Below are positions 9,194-17,088 of a DNA stretch of 43,167 bases, in pieces. A program made the position numbers and the translations under genes. The notes below the pieces were generated by a model. That model ran no database searches. It was given only the letters and a program-made list of their open reading frames with translations, and was not told where the DNA came from. Location: assembly GCA_017481725.1 (NCBI GenBank), contig JAFUOX010000098.1, forward strand, positions 1-43,167. Direction: 5' to 3'. How positions within the stretch are numbered: the first letter of the stretch is position 1; every line of letters begins with the position of its first letter. The stretch is from Kiritimatiellia bacterium (GTDB lineage Bacteria > Verrucomicrobiota > Kiritimatiellia > RFP12 > UBA3636).

Positions 9194-9852
9194 TGAATTT
9201 ATTTTTGAAGCATTTGCTTTTAGTTTCAGCTACAGCAGTGCTTGCTACAGGTTGTGTTAGTGACGGCACCTTCTTTGGGCAGAGTAAGGAGCAAAAACAA
9301 AAACAGCAGCTTGAGCAGCGTAAACAACAAATCGCTGTGATTAATCGCGATAATAGAATTACAGAGCTAGAAAATGCTGTTTCAATGCTACGCTCTGAAT
9401 ATGATTCAATTAGTGCTGCAATTGCTATGCAAAATCAGCGTATAGCTGAATTGGAGTCTAGCATTGCCCGAGAAAGCAATACTCACTCAAGTGATATGGT
9501 TGCAACAAGCCGCGAGCTTGAAGCTATTCGTGCTACTCAAAAGCAATTGAGTAACAGTGTAGATGCAATTCCTCAAAATATTTCAAAGCTTTTAGGAGAG
9601 CAAGAAAAGCAAATCATGTCTCAAGTGGATAAGAAGATTGCTTCAGTAAAAAGCTCTCGCTCTACTAGCTCATCAACCGCAAGGGTAAATTATGATGGTC
9701 CATGCTATGAGCATGTTGTTGAGGCTGGTCAAACAATTTCTGAAATTGCACAAGCATATAAGGTTTCACAGCGAGAAATTATGGATGTTAATAACATCAA
9801 GGATGCATCCCGCATACGTGTTGGGCAGAAGCTTTATATTCCAAAGCATTAA
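9193..9852 (+). CDS. LysM-domain lipoprotein with a coiled-coil stalk
   Basis: 219 residues. The N-terminus has a short hydrophobic segment and lipobox LATGC (Cys21), predicting a lipid-anchored envelope protein. Residues about 33-150 are Gln/Glu/Lys-rich and look coiled-coil (EQKQKQQLEQRKQQ, then AMQNQRIAELESSIARE). A Ser-rich linker leads to a C-terminal LysM domain (YEHVVEAGQTISEIAQAYKV...IRVGQKLYIPKH), which binds peptidoglycan glycan strands. The layout therefore bridges membrane and cell wall. It is coupled to the TPR gene by the overlapping TAATG. Confidence 0.88.
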   Translation: MNLFLKHLLLVSATAVLATGCVSDGTFFGQSKEQKQKQQLEQRKQQIAVINRDNRITELENAVSMLRSEYDSISAAIAMQNQRIAELESSIARESNTHSSDMVATSRELEAIRATQKQLSNSVDAIPQNISKLLGEQEKQIMSQVDKKIASVKSSRSTSSSTARVNYDGPCYEHVVEAGQTISEIAQAYKVSQREIMDVNNIKDASRIRVGQKLYIPKH

Positions 9853-9887
9853 TTGATTTTATTCGAAAATTTAACAAAGGAGAAAAA

Positions 9888-10745
9888 ATGAGTGTTCCAT
9901 TCAATATTGATTTAAATGGTAAGGTTGCAGCTGTTACAGGTGGCGGTGGTGTGCTATGTAGCTGTATGGCAAAGTCTCTTGCAGAGTGCGGAGCAAAGGT
10001 TGCAATTCTTGATTTACGCTTGGAGGCAGCAGAGAAGGTTGCTAGTGAAATTACAGCTGCTGGTTATGTTGCAAAGGGTTATGCTTGCAATGTTCTTGAA
10101 AAGGCAAGCCTAGAGGAAGCAAATGCTGCTATCGAGGCAGATTTTGGTGCTATTGATATTCTTGTAAATGGAGCTGGCGGAAATCATCCAAAAGGAACCA
10201 CATCAAATGAGTTTATGACACCTGAGGATTTGGAAACAATCAAGGAAGGCTTCACAACCTTCTATGAGCTAGATCCATCTGGTGTACAGTTTGTGTTTAA
10301 CTTGAACTTTATTGGTACACTTCTTCCAACACAGGTCTTCTCAAAGGCTATGGCTAAGAAGGGCGAGGGTACAATTATTAATATTTCCTCAATGAATGCA
10401 TTTACACCACTAACAAAGATTCCTGCTTACAGTGCAGCAAAGGCAGCAGTAAGCAACTTTACTCAGTGGCTTGCTGTACATATGGCAAAGGTTGGCATTC
10501 GTGTTAATGCAATTGCTCCTGGTTTCTTCCTAACAGACCAGAACCGCACACTTCTAACAAATCCAGATGGAAGTCTAACTCCTCGTGCAAATAAGATTAT
10601 TACAAATACACCTATGGGTAAATTTGGTAAGCCAGAGGATTTGACAGGTGCATTGCTATGGTTGGCAGATTCAAAGGGTGCTGCTTTCGTAACAGGTATT
10701 GTGGTTCCTGTTGATGGTGGTTTTAGCTCCTACTCTGGAGTTTAA
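9888..10745 (+). CDS. SDR-family reductase, probably D-mannonate oxidoreductase (UxuB/YjmF-like)
   Basis: A 285-residue NAD(P)-dependent short-chain dehydrogenase. The Rossmann start is VTGGGGVLCS, where the last Gly of the usual TGxxxGxG is Cys. NGAGG follows, then the catalytic Ser in ISSMNAF and the YxxxK pair in PAYSAAKAA, and a C-terminal PVDGGFSSYSGV. The inserted segment NHPKGTTSNEF and overall wording match the SDR-type fructuronate reductases (interconverting fructuronate and mannonate, hexuronate catabolism). A strong AAAGGAGAAAAAATG ribosome site sets the start. No other uronate genes flank it, so the substrate is a family-based inference; another sugar-acid or polyol reductase is possible. 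Confidence 0.78.
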   Translation: MSVPFNIDLNGKVAAVTGGGGVLCSCMAKSLAECGAKVAILDLRLEAAEKVASEITAAGYVAKGYACNVLEKASLEEANAAIEADFGAIDILVNGAGGNHPKGTTSNEFMTPEDLETIKEGFTTFYELDPSGVQFVFNLNFIGTLLPTQVFSKAMAKKGEGTIINISSMNAFTPLTKIPAYSAAKAAVSNFTQWLAVHMAKVGIRVNAIAPGFFLTDQNRTLLTNPDGSLTPRANKIITNTPMGKFGKPEDLTGALLWLADSKGAAFVTGIVVPVDGGFSSYSGV

Positions 10746-10812
10746 TCCCGTAGAACAAAATTTTAGGTTGTAATAAAAATATTTAAATAAAATTAAGCTT
10801 AGGTAGAGCAAA

Positions 10813-12090
10813 ATGTTAGATATTAAGTTAATTAGAGAAAATACAGAGGCAGTATGCAAGGGCTTGGAGAGCCGCGGAGCTGATACTGCTGCAATTGAGA
10901 AGATTCTTGCACTTGATGTGCGTCGTCGTGAGCTTCTTGCACAGTCTGAGGAGCTAAAGAGTAAGCGTAATGCTGTTTCAAAGGAAATTGGCATGCGCAA
11001 AAAGGCAGGCGAGGATACCACAGAGATTCAGGCAGAAATGCGTGCTGTAGGTGAGAAGATTGCTGAATTTGATAAGGAATTAGCAGATGTTGAGCTAGAG
11101 CAGCGCAATCTTCTATTGTGCTTGCCAAACCTTCCTGCACCTGGTGTTGTTCCAGGTGGTAAGGAAGCAAATGAGGTTGTCTCTGTATATGGAGAAAAGC
11201 CAACCTTTGATTTTACACCAAAAAATCATGTTGACCTTTGCACAGACTTGGGTCTTATCGATTATGAGCGTGGTGTAAAGATGGGTGGTAATGGCTTTTG
11301 GCTATACCAAGGCGATGGTGCTCGCTTGGAGTGGGCTCTTTTGACATACTTTATCCAAGAGCATATTAAGGATGGCTACACATTTATCTTGCCTCCTCAC
11401 ATGCTAACCTATGAGTGTGGTTTGACAGCTGGTCAGTTCCCTAAGTTTGAAGAGGATGTTTATCGTCTAACAGAGGAAGGCTTCCACTTTATGCTTCCAA
11501 CAGCTGAGACAGCTCTTATCAATATGTATCGCGATGAGATTTTGAATGAGGCTGATTTGCCAAAGCGCCTATTCGCTTATACACCATGCTACCGCCGTGA
11601 GGCTGGTACATATCGTGCAAGTGAGCGTGGTATGATCCGTGGTCATCAGTTTAATAAGGTTGAGATGTTCGGCTACACAAAGCCAGAGGATAGTGAGGCA
11701 ATGCTTCAGGAACTTATCCGCAAGGCTTGCAAGCTAGTTGAGGGTCTTGGCATCCATCACCGTCTAGCAAAGCTTGCTGCTGGTGATTGCTCTGCTTCTA
11801 TGGCAACAACCTACGATGTTGAGCTATGGCTTCCAAGTATGAACGAGTATAAAGAGTGTTCTTCTGTTTCAAATGCTATGGATTATCAGGCTCGTCGCGG
11901 TAATATCCGTTTCCGCCGTGAAGCAACAAAGAAAACAGAGTTTGTTCACACACTTAATGGCTCTGGTTTGGCAACAAGCCGCCTAATGCCAGCAATTGTT
12001 GAGCAATATCAGCAGGCAGATGGTTCTATCAAGATACCTGATGTTCTTGTTCCTCTAATGGGTGGTCAAACAGTTATTACAAAGAAGTAA
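10813..12090 (+). CDS. serS: Seryl-tRNA synthetase
   Basis: Charges tRNA-Ser (and tRNA-Sec where present) with serine. 425 residues, the normal length. The N-terminal MLDIKLIRENTEAV and the long helical arm (about 30-100, LLAQSEELKSKRNAVSKEIG) form the tRNA-binding coiled coil. The class II core shows motif 2 (CYRREAGTYRASERGMIRGHQF) split across FAYTP and FNKVEMF, and motif 3 in LNGSGLATSRLMPAIVEQ. It is complete. No clear ribosome site precedes the ATG. It is followed by a stem-loop at 12119, so it is probably the last gene of its transcript. Confidence 0.96.
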   Translation: MLDIKLIRENTEAVCKGLESRGADTAAIEKILALDVRRRELLAQSEELKSKRNAVSKEIGMRKKAGEDTTEIQAEMRAVGEKIAEFDKELADVELEQRNLLLCLPNLPAPGVVPGGKEANEVVSVYGEKPTFDFTPKNHVDLCTDLGLIDYERGVKMGGNGFWLYQGDGARLEWALLTYFIQEHIKDGYTFILPPHMLTYECGLTAGQFPKFEEDVYRLTEEGFHFMLPTAETALINMYRDEILNEADLPKRLFAYTPCYRREAGTYRASERGMIRGHQFNKVEMFGYTKPEDSEAMLQELIRKACKLVEGLGIHHRLAKLAAGDCSASMATTYDVELWLPSMNEYKECSSVSNAMDYQARRGNIRFRREATKKTEFVHTLNGSGLATSRLMPAIVEQYQQADGSIKIPDVLVPLMGGQTVITKK

Positions 12091-12118
12091 TTGCTTCAAG
12101 GATTACTCGCAAATATTG

Positions 12119-12163
12119 ATGGCGGTGGTGAGCGAAAAGGCTTTGCCGCCGCCATTCGCTTTT
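12119..12163 (+). terminator. Stem-loop terminator after serS
   Basis: ATGGCGGTGG (12119-12128) pairs with CCGCCGCCAT (12146-12155) over 10 bp with one G-U pair. It lies 29 nt past the serS stop and is followed by the short T-run TCGCTTTTG. A GC-rich stem of this kind is rare in this AT-rich DNA. The T-tract is weak, so termination may be partial. Confidence 0.6.
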
Positions 12164-12265
12164 GATTAGGTAATAGGTTATAGGGAATAACGAATAGATT
12201 AGGTAAAGATAAAATATATTTGTGTTTTATCTAGATTGTTTTAAAACCGATTTTTGCTTTGTAAT

Positions 12266-13429
12266 ATGATTGAAATAGAAGTATTAGAAAATAGAATTGC
12301 CACACTAAAAAAAGGTGTTAGTGAGATGCTTGTTTATCTTGAGATAGAGAAGCGTCGTAAAATTCTTGCAGCCCTTGAAGAAGAGGCTGCCTCTCCTGAA
12401 TTTTGGAATAATCAGGCAAAGGCAAAGGAGAATATTGATGCCTCTAATGTGCAGAAGGCAGTGCTAAGACCATATGCTGAGTTAGAGGGCTTTGTTTCTG
12501 ATGCTTCTGTTATGCTTGAACTTGCTGAATTAGAAGAGAGCGATGCTGCTAAGGACGCTGCGTACACAGAGGTGGGGGAGCTGCTAAATAAAGGCGAGCA
12601 GGCATATGAAAGACTAAAGCTTCAATCTCTATTGACAGGTCCGTTGGATCGTAGCAATGCATATCTTTCTCTTCATGCTGGTGCCGGCGGCACAGAGTCC
12701 TGCGATTGGGCAAGCATGCTTATGCGTATGTATCAGCGCTACTGCGAAAATGTCGGCTACAGCGTTGAAGTTGTTGATGTGTCTCCTGGTGAAGAGGCTG
12801 GTATTAATGCTTGCACTCTCTACATTCAAGGACCAAATGCTTATGGCTTTATGAAGGCAGAGCGTGGTGTGCATCGTCTTGTTCGCATTAGCCCATTTGA
12901 CTCAAATAGCCGCCGCCATACATCCTTTGTTTCATGTGATGTTATCGCAGAGCTAAATGATGATATTGATGTTGATATTAAGGAAGAGGATTTGGAGGTC
13001 TCTACCTTCCGCTCTGGTGGAGCTGGTGGTCAGCACGTTAATAAAACAGACTCTGCAATTCGTATTCGTCATATCCCAACTGGTATTGTAGTTTCATGCC
13101 AAGCAGAGCGTTCTCAGCATAAGAATCGTGCAAAAGCAATGAGTGTCTTGAAGGCTAAGATTTATGAGCTGGAGCAGGATAAGAAGCGCGAGGCTATGGA
13201 AAAATTCTATGGTGACAAAGGCTCTATTGCTTGGGGTAGTCAAATTCGCTCCTATGTTCTCCAGCCATATACAATGGCAAAGGATTTGCGCACTGGTATT
13301 CAAACAGGAAACACACAGGCGGTCCTTGATGGTGATATCGGTAAATTTATTGAGGGGTGGCTAAAGTGGAAGAGTGCTGGTTGTGTTCCGGTTAAGGGTA
13401 ATGTAGCAGATGATGATGTTGGAGAATAA
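12266..13429 (+). CDS. prfB: Peptide chain release factor 2, without the programmed frameshift
   Basis: Recognises UAA and UGA stops and releases the peptide at the ribosome. 387 residues from the ATG at 12266; an in-frame TTG at 12254 is less likely. The GGQ loop (SGGAGGQHVNKTDSAIRIRH) triggers hydrolysis, and the RF2-type SPF tripeptide occurs in RISPFDSNSRRHTSF. In most RF2 genes an in-frame UGA after about 25 codons forces a +1 shift. Here the matching segment reads MLVYLEIEKRRKIL with CTTGAG and no break, so the gene is read in one frame. It ends 2 nt before yicC, so the two form an operon. Confidence 0.95.
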   Translation: MIEIEVLENRIATLKKGVSEMLVYLEIEKRRKILAALEEEAASPEFWNNQAKAKENIDASNVQKAVLRPYAELEGFVSDASVMLELAELEESDAAKDAAYTEVGELLNKGEQAYERLKLQSLLTGPLDRSNAYLSLHAGAGGTESCDWASMLMRMYQRYCENVGYSVEVVDVSPGEEAGINACTLYIQGPNAYGFMKAERGVHRLVRISPFDSNSRRHTSFVSCDVIAELNDDIDVDIKEEDLEVSTFRSGGAGGQHVNKTDSAIRIRHIPTGIVVSCQAERSQHKNRAKAMSVLKAKIYELEQDKKREAMEKFYGDKGSIAWGSQIRSYVLQPYTMAKDLRTGIQTGNTQAVLDGDIGKFIEGWLKWKSAGCVPVKGNVADDDVGE

Positions 13430-13431
13430 TT

Positions 13432-14310
13432 ATGGCATATAATAGCATGACTGGCTTTGGTGCAGGCACAGCCAATGGTGTTGGCTTTGTTGTTACTGTT
13501 GAGCTTTCTTCTGTTAACCGTAAGCAGCTCGATTTGTCTATTTCTATGCCTTCAGCATATACAACCCTTGAGGGCGTGTGTAAGGATATATTGAAGGATG
13601 CATTTTTGCGTGGACGCATAAATTGCAAGGTGCAGGTGCAGCAGCTTTCTGATGCTACTGCCTCTACAGATATACCAGAGGAATTTATAACTTACCTAAA
13701 TTCCCTACGACAAACAGCTGCAAAGCTAGGTGTTGAAGACGATATTACTCTCTCCACAATCGTAAAGAGCCCTTTTCTAGCAAATATGCTTTCTCCTGCG
13801 ATTAAATTAGAGGATTTGGAGCCTGTTCTTATAGAAGCAACAAAGCAAGCAGCAGCAGCCCTCAAGCAAATGCGAGAAACCGAGGGTGCTTCTCTAGCAA
13901 AGGATCTTCTAGCAAGAGTTGATGAGCTAGAGCAGTGTAGAGCAGAAATTGTACGACTCGCACCTACTGTGCCACAGCTTTACAAAGAGCAGCTGCTAAA
14001 GCGACTCAAGGAGCTGGAGGTTGAGGTGGCTGTTGATGATGCTTCTCTTGCTCGCGAGCTAGCGTTTTTTGCTGATCGCTGTGATATTTCTGAGGAATAT
14101 ACACGCCTAGCAACACATTTTGCACATTTTGCAAAGCTTTTGGATGCCCCAGACCCTGCAGGCCGTAAGCTTGATTTCCTTTGCCAAGAAATGAACCGCG
14201 AAATAAATACAATCGGCTCAAAGGCAAATAATTCAGATATTTCTCTTATTGTGATAGATATGAAATCAAAGCTCGAGGCAATCCGCGAGCAGGTTCAAAA
14301 TTTGGAGTAA
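13432..14310 (+). CDS. yicC: YicC-family endoribonuclease-like protein
   Basis: 292 residues, the family's usual size. It starts with the conserved YNSMTGFGAG and continues VTVELSSVNRKQLDLSISMPSAY; the C-terminal half holds the conserved KLDFLCQEMNREINTIGSKANN with acidic residues typical of the family. E. coli YicC is reported to act on small RNAs; the precise role here is not visible. The gene starts 2 nt after prfB and is probably co-transcribed. In many bacteria yicC lies near gmk and rpoZ; here rpoZ follows but gmk is absent. Confidence 0.92.
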   Translation: MAYNSMTGFGAGTANGVGFVVTVELSSVNRKQLDLSISMPSAYTTLEGVCKDILKDAFLRGRINCKVQVQQLSDATASTDIPEEFITYLNSLRQTAAKLGVEDDITLSTIVKSPFLANMLSPAIKLEDLEPVLIEATKQAAAALKQMRETEGASLAKDLLARVDELEQCRAEIVRLAPTVPQLYKEQLLKRLKELEVEVAVDDASLARELAFFADRCDISEEYTRLATHFAHFAKLLDAPDPAGRKLDFLCQEMNREINTIGSKANNSDISLIVIDMKSKLEAIREQVQNLE

Positions 14311-14375
14311 TCCAAATAACCTTGGAGCAATTAGAGCATCCTACTGATTTATGTTTTTTGCAAAAAAAACTTCTA

Positions 14376-14404
14376 TTGCAAAAATATAAGAAAAATGCTA
14401 ATAT
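14376..14404 (+). promoter_or_regulatory. Candidate promoter for rpoZ-smpB-ribF
   Basis: TTGCAA (14376-14381) and TAATAT (14399-14404) are separated by 17 nt, in a 144-nt gap that is otherwise very AT-rich. Transcription would start about 45 nt before the rpoZ ATG at 14455. Chance matches are common in such DNA. Confidence 0.35.
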
Positions 14405-14454
14405 TATAAGTCAATTTTACCAACAAAAGTGCACAATAAAGGTACAATTATAAA

Positions 14455-14682
14455 ATGAATGTTAAACTTCTAGAAGCAGCAAAGGCTAAACAGCCAAGTA
14501 TCCCAGTACTAGTAAACATGGTTTCTATCCGCGTTAAGCAGCTTGCAGCTGATTTTCGCCCATTGGTAAAGCCAGATTCTCCAGATTACGACTTGCTTGA
14601 TATTGCACTAAGAGAAATCGCTGAAGGTAAGCTAATCGCTCAGGTTGATTTTGACGCATTGGAGCGTAAGGGTAATAAGTAA
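14455..14682 (+). CDS. rpoZ: RNA polymerase omega subunit, PVC type
   Basis: A 75-residue protein helping RNA polymerase assembly. The core reads VLVNMVSIRVKQLAADFRPLVKPDS, followed by DLLDIALREIAEGKLIA. This matches the short omega variant I associate with Verrucomicrobiota/Lentisphaerota, with VNMVS-RV-QL in place of the proteobacterial VPNRFELVL. It ends 3 nt before smpB, forming a tight rpoZ-smpB-ribF run. It is one of the better lineage hints in the window. Confidence 0.85.
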   Translation: MNVKLLEAAKAKQPSIPVLVNMVSIRVKQLAADFRPLVKPDSPDYDLLDIALREIAEGKLIAQVDFDALERKGNK

Positions 14683-14685
14683 TTT

Positions 14686-15171
14686 ATGGCAGCCAGTGAT
14701 AAAAGCGCTGGCGGCCGTATATATCTTGCCCGGAACCGCAAAGCGCTACACGACTATAATGTTGTCGAAAAAATAGAGGCAGGTATTCAGCTTCTTGGTA
14801 CTGAGGTCAAGGTCGTTAGGGCAGGAGAAACAAGTCTAAGTGGATCATATGCACAAATAGACAAGGATAATCAGGTCTATGTGTGCCATATTACAATTCC
14901 ACCATATGATTTTGGGAATCGTTTTAATCACGATTCTCTACGAACTCGTAAACTTTTGCTTCACAAAAATGAGATTCGCCGTCTAAAAGCATTTGTGGAG
15001 CAAAAGGGTAATACACTTATTCCTTTGTCAATATATCTAGTTCGTGGCAAGGTTAAAATTGAATTAGGTGTATGTAAAGGTAAAAATCAGGTTGATAAGC
15101 GCGAGACAATACGCCGCCGCGATGCAGATCGTGAGGCTTCTCGTGCAATGAGTAATGCCTATAAACGCTAA
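14686..15171 (+). CDS. smpB: SsrA-binding protein SmpB
   Basis: Binds tmRNA and delivers it to stalled ribosomes. 161 residues. Conserved stretches are LARNRKALHDYNVVEKIEAG, LLGTEVKVVRAGETSLSGSYA, RKLLLHKNEIRRL and LIPLSIYLVRGKVKIELGVCKGK; the basic C-terminal tail (DKRETIRRRDADREASRAM) enters the mRNA channel. The start at 14686 lies 3 nt after rpoZ. The tmRNA gene (ssrA) was not found in this window. Confidence 0.95.
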   Translation: MAASDKSAGGRIYLARNRKALHDYNVVEKIEAGIQLLGTEVKVVRAGETSLSGSYAQIDKDNQVYVCHITIPPYDFGNRFNHDSLRTRKLLLHKNEIRRLKAFVEQKGNTLIPLSIYLVRGKVKIELGVCKGKNQVDKRETIRRRDADREASRAMSNAYKR

Positions 15172-15175
15172 GCGT

Positions 15176-16156
15176 ATGAATATTCTATCCAAACCATCAG
15201 AATTAGCAGCAATAACAAAAAATGTTGTTTTTGCAGCTGGTTTTTTTGATGGTGTTCATATTGGTCATAGAAAGCTCATTCAAGAAGCTAAAGCAATTGC
15301 GTTACAAAGTGGTGCAGAGATCTGGGTGTTATCCTTTGAACCTCATCCTCTCTTTGTGGTTAAACCAGAATTTTGCCCTAAGCTAATTACTCCATTAAAT
15401 TTGAGACTTGAGCTATTAGAGGCTTGTGGGGTAGATGGATGCTTACTTCTCCCTTTTACTAAAGAATTAGCACAAACCTCACCTGAAGCATTTTGTGAAC
15501 AATGTTTTTCTTATTGGTATAATGAGGGGATGCATTGCACTATCGTATCTGGTCCTAATTGGAGATTTGGGCATAACCAATCTGCTTCAATTCGAGATGT
15601 TGAAGGGCTTACACGTAATCAGGTTTCTGCTCATATAGTTGAAGGGGTTGAGTATAATTCTGAGCTTGTTTCAAGCAGTCGCATTAGACAATCATTGCTT
15701 GGAGGTGATTTGCAAAACGCAAATGCAATGCTTGGGTATTATTATACGATTTGTAAAAAATCAATTCCAGAACGTGGCGTAGGTACAAAAATAGGTTTTC
15801 CCACAGCAAATATAATATTTTCAGGGGAGCTAATGCCACCAAATGGTGTGTATGTAACGCGAGTGACCCTGCCACGTGAAGCTATCCCAGAGAATAGTAA
15901 AAATACATTTTTTGCGGTGGCAAATTTAGGCTTTCGTCCAACCTTCCCAAATGCACGCCCCGACGCACCTGTGCTTGAGTTGCATCTACTGGATTTTGAT
16001 TTGCCAATCCCGCTTCATGGGCTTGAGCTATATGTTGAGTATATTAAGTTTATTCGTAGGGAGCGAAAATTTGATTCTCCAGAGAAGCTAGTGCGGCAAA
16101 TTAAAGAGGATATTATAATGGCAAGAGAGGCTGCGGCTAGTTTGTCAGATAAATAA
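15176..16156 (+). CDS. ribF: Bifunctional riboflavin kinase / FAD synthetase
   Basis: Makes FMN and then FAD from riboflavin. 326 residues. The N-terminal nucleotidyltransferase domain has GFFDGVHIGHRKLI (HxGH) and GPNWRFGHNQ, and ends with SSSRIRQSLLGGDL. The C-terminal kinase domain has GVGTKIGFPTANI, PNGVYVTRV, ANLGFRPTF and LELHLLDFD. I chose the ATG at 15176, directly after the smpB stop; an in-frame ATG at 15155 would overlap smpB by 17 nt. Neither has a clear ribosome site, so expression probably depends on coupling to smpB. Confidence 0.93.
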   Translation: MNILSKPSELAAITKNVVFAAGFFDGVHIGHRKLIQEAKAIALQSGAEIWVLSFEPHPLFVVKPEFCPKLITPLNLRLELLEACGVDGCLLLPFTKELAQTSPEAFCEQCFSYWYNEGMHCTIVSGPNWRFGHNQSASIRDVEGLTRNQVSAHIVEGVEYNSELVSSSRIRQSLLGGDLQNANAMLGYYYTICKKSIPERGVGTKIGFPTANIIFSGELMPPNGVYVTRVTLPREAIPENSKNTFFAVANLGFRPTFPNARPDAPVLELHLLDFDLPIPLHGLELYVEYIKFIRRERKFDSPEKLVRQIKEDIIMAREAAASLSDK

Positions 16157-16166
16157 GGAGGTTATT

Positions 16167-16964
16167 ATGAAATCACCGAAAGAAATAGCTTTAGATAAAA
16201 AGATAATTAAGCTTGTTACATCATATCCTCAGGCATGTAAATTTGTAAAGGCTTTAATGGCAGATGCAGAGCTACATGAGCTTCAGGAATATGCAAATAT
16301 TGTTTCCATCCGCAGATTGGGCTTTAATGATCATGGCCCTGTACATATGCGTGAGGTAGCTGTTAATGCATTGACAATGCTTGAGCTATTGCGTAAGGCA
16401 GGTGTAAGAACAAGCCTTGAAGAGAATGAGGCTGGCACTTACGAAATGAGCGTTTGTGCAGTATTCGCAGCAGCTTTTATGCATGATTTAGGTATGTCTG
16501 TGGGTCGTGCAGATCATGAAAAGATGTCATGTATTCTTGCAATGCCAATTTTGGAGAGAATTCTTTCTGAACAATTTTCAGTTCATGACCGAGCAGTAAT
16601 CAAGGCTTTGACCATAGAGGGAATTTCAGGTCATATGGCAACCCAGCGTATTCACTCTGTTGAGGCAGGGTTGATTTTGATTGCTGATGGCTGCGATATG
16701 GAAAGGGGTAGGGCTCGTATTCCTTTGGCTATTAATACAGAGCCAAAAGTTGGCGATATTCATAAATATTCTGCAAATTCTATTTTGTGCGTAACAATCT
16801 CTGAGGGAAAAGAAAAGCCTATAAAGATTGATGTTAATATGGATGCGGATGTGGGCTTTTTCCAAATCGAAGAGGTGCTAATCCCTAAGGTGAACTCAAG
16901 CCCAGTAAAATGCCATGTTGAGCTATATGCCGGTGTAAATGGCGATCGTAAGCGCTATATGTAA
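16167..16964 (+). CDS. HD-domain metal-dependent phosphohydrolase
   Basis: 265 residues with HD-superfamily metal ligands: a His in NDHGPVHMREV (about 55-62), the HD pair in FMHDLGMSVG, and later His/Asp in ISGHMATQRIHS and LIADGCDMERGRARI. The protein is soluble. A strong ribosome site AAGGAGG lies 10 nt after the ribF stop. Related proteins occur in archaea and bacteria as uncharacterised HD phosphohydrolases; the substrate (often a nucleotide) is not known. It is the last + strand gene before a bidirectional terminator. Confidence 0.8.
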   Translation: MKSPKEIALDKKIIKLVTSYPQACKFVKALMADAELHELQEYANIVSIRRLGFNDHGPVHMREVAVNALTMLELLRKAGVRTSLEENEAGTYEMSVCAVFAAAFMHDLGMSVGRADHEKMSCILAMPILERILSEQFSVHDRAVIKALTIEGISGHMATQRIHSVEAGLILIADGCDMERGRARIPLAINTEPKVGDIHKYSANSILCVTISEGKEKPIKIDVNMDADVGFFQIEEVLIPKVNSSPVKCHVELYAGVNGDRKRYM

Positions 16965-17049
16965 GTAAGCACTAAATCTAAATTTGGTAGTATAATATCA
17001 AAGAAATCAAGCTCATTCGTTTTTGTTGGTGAGCTTTGAATATCAAAGA

Positions 17050-17083
17050 AAAAAGGTGTGGGCATCGCTACCCACACCTTTTT
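17050..17083. terminator. Bidirectional Rho-independent terminator
   Basis: AAAAAGGTGTGGG pairs perfectly with CCCACACCTTTTT (13 bp, 8-nt loop), with A-run and T-run on the two flanks so it works in both directions. It lies between the converging HD-domain gene and the glycoside hydrolase, whose stop is at 17089. Confidence 0.9.
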
Positions 17084-17088
17084 ATATT

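Noticed and set aside
12254..12330. RF2 programmed frameshift
   Set aside because: The frame is open through the usual shift site; the Leu-Glu codons replace the UGA context.
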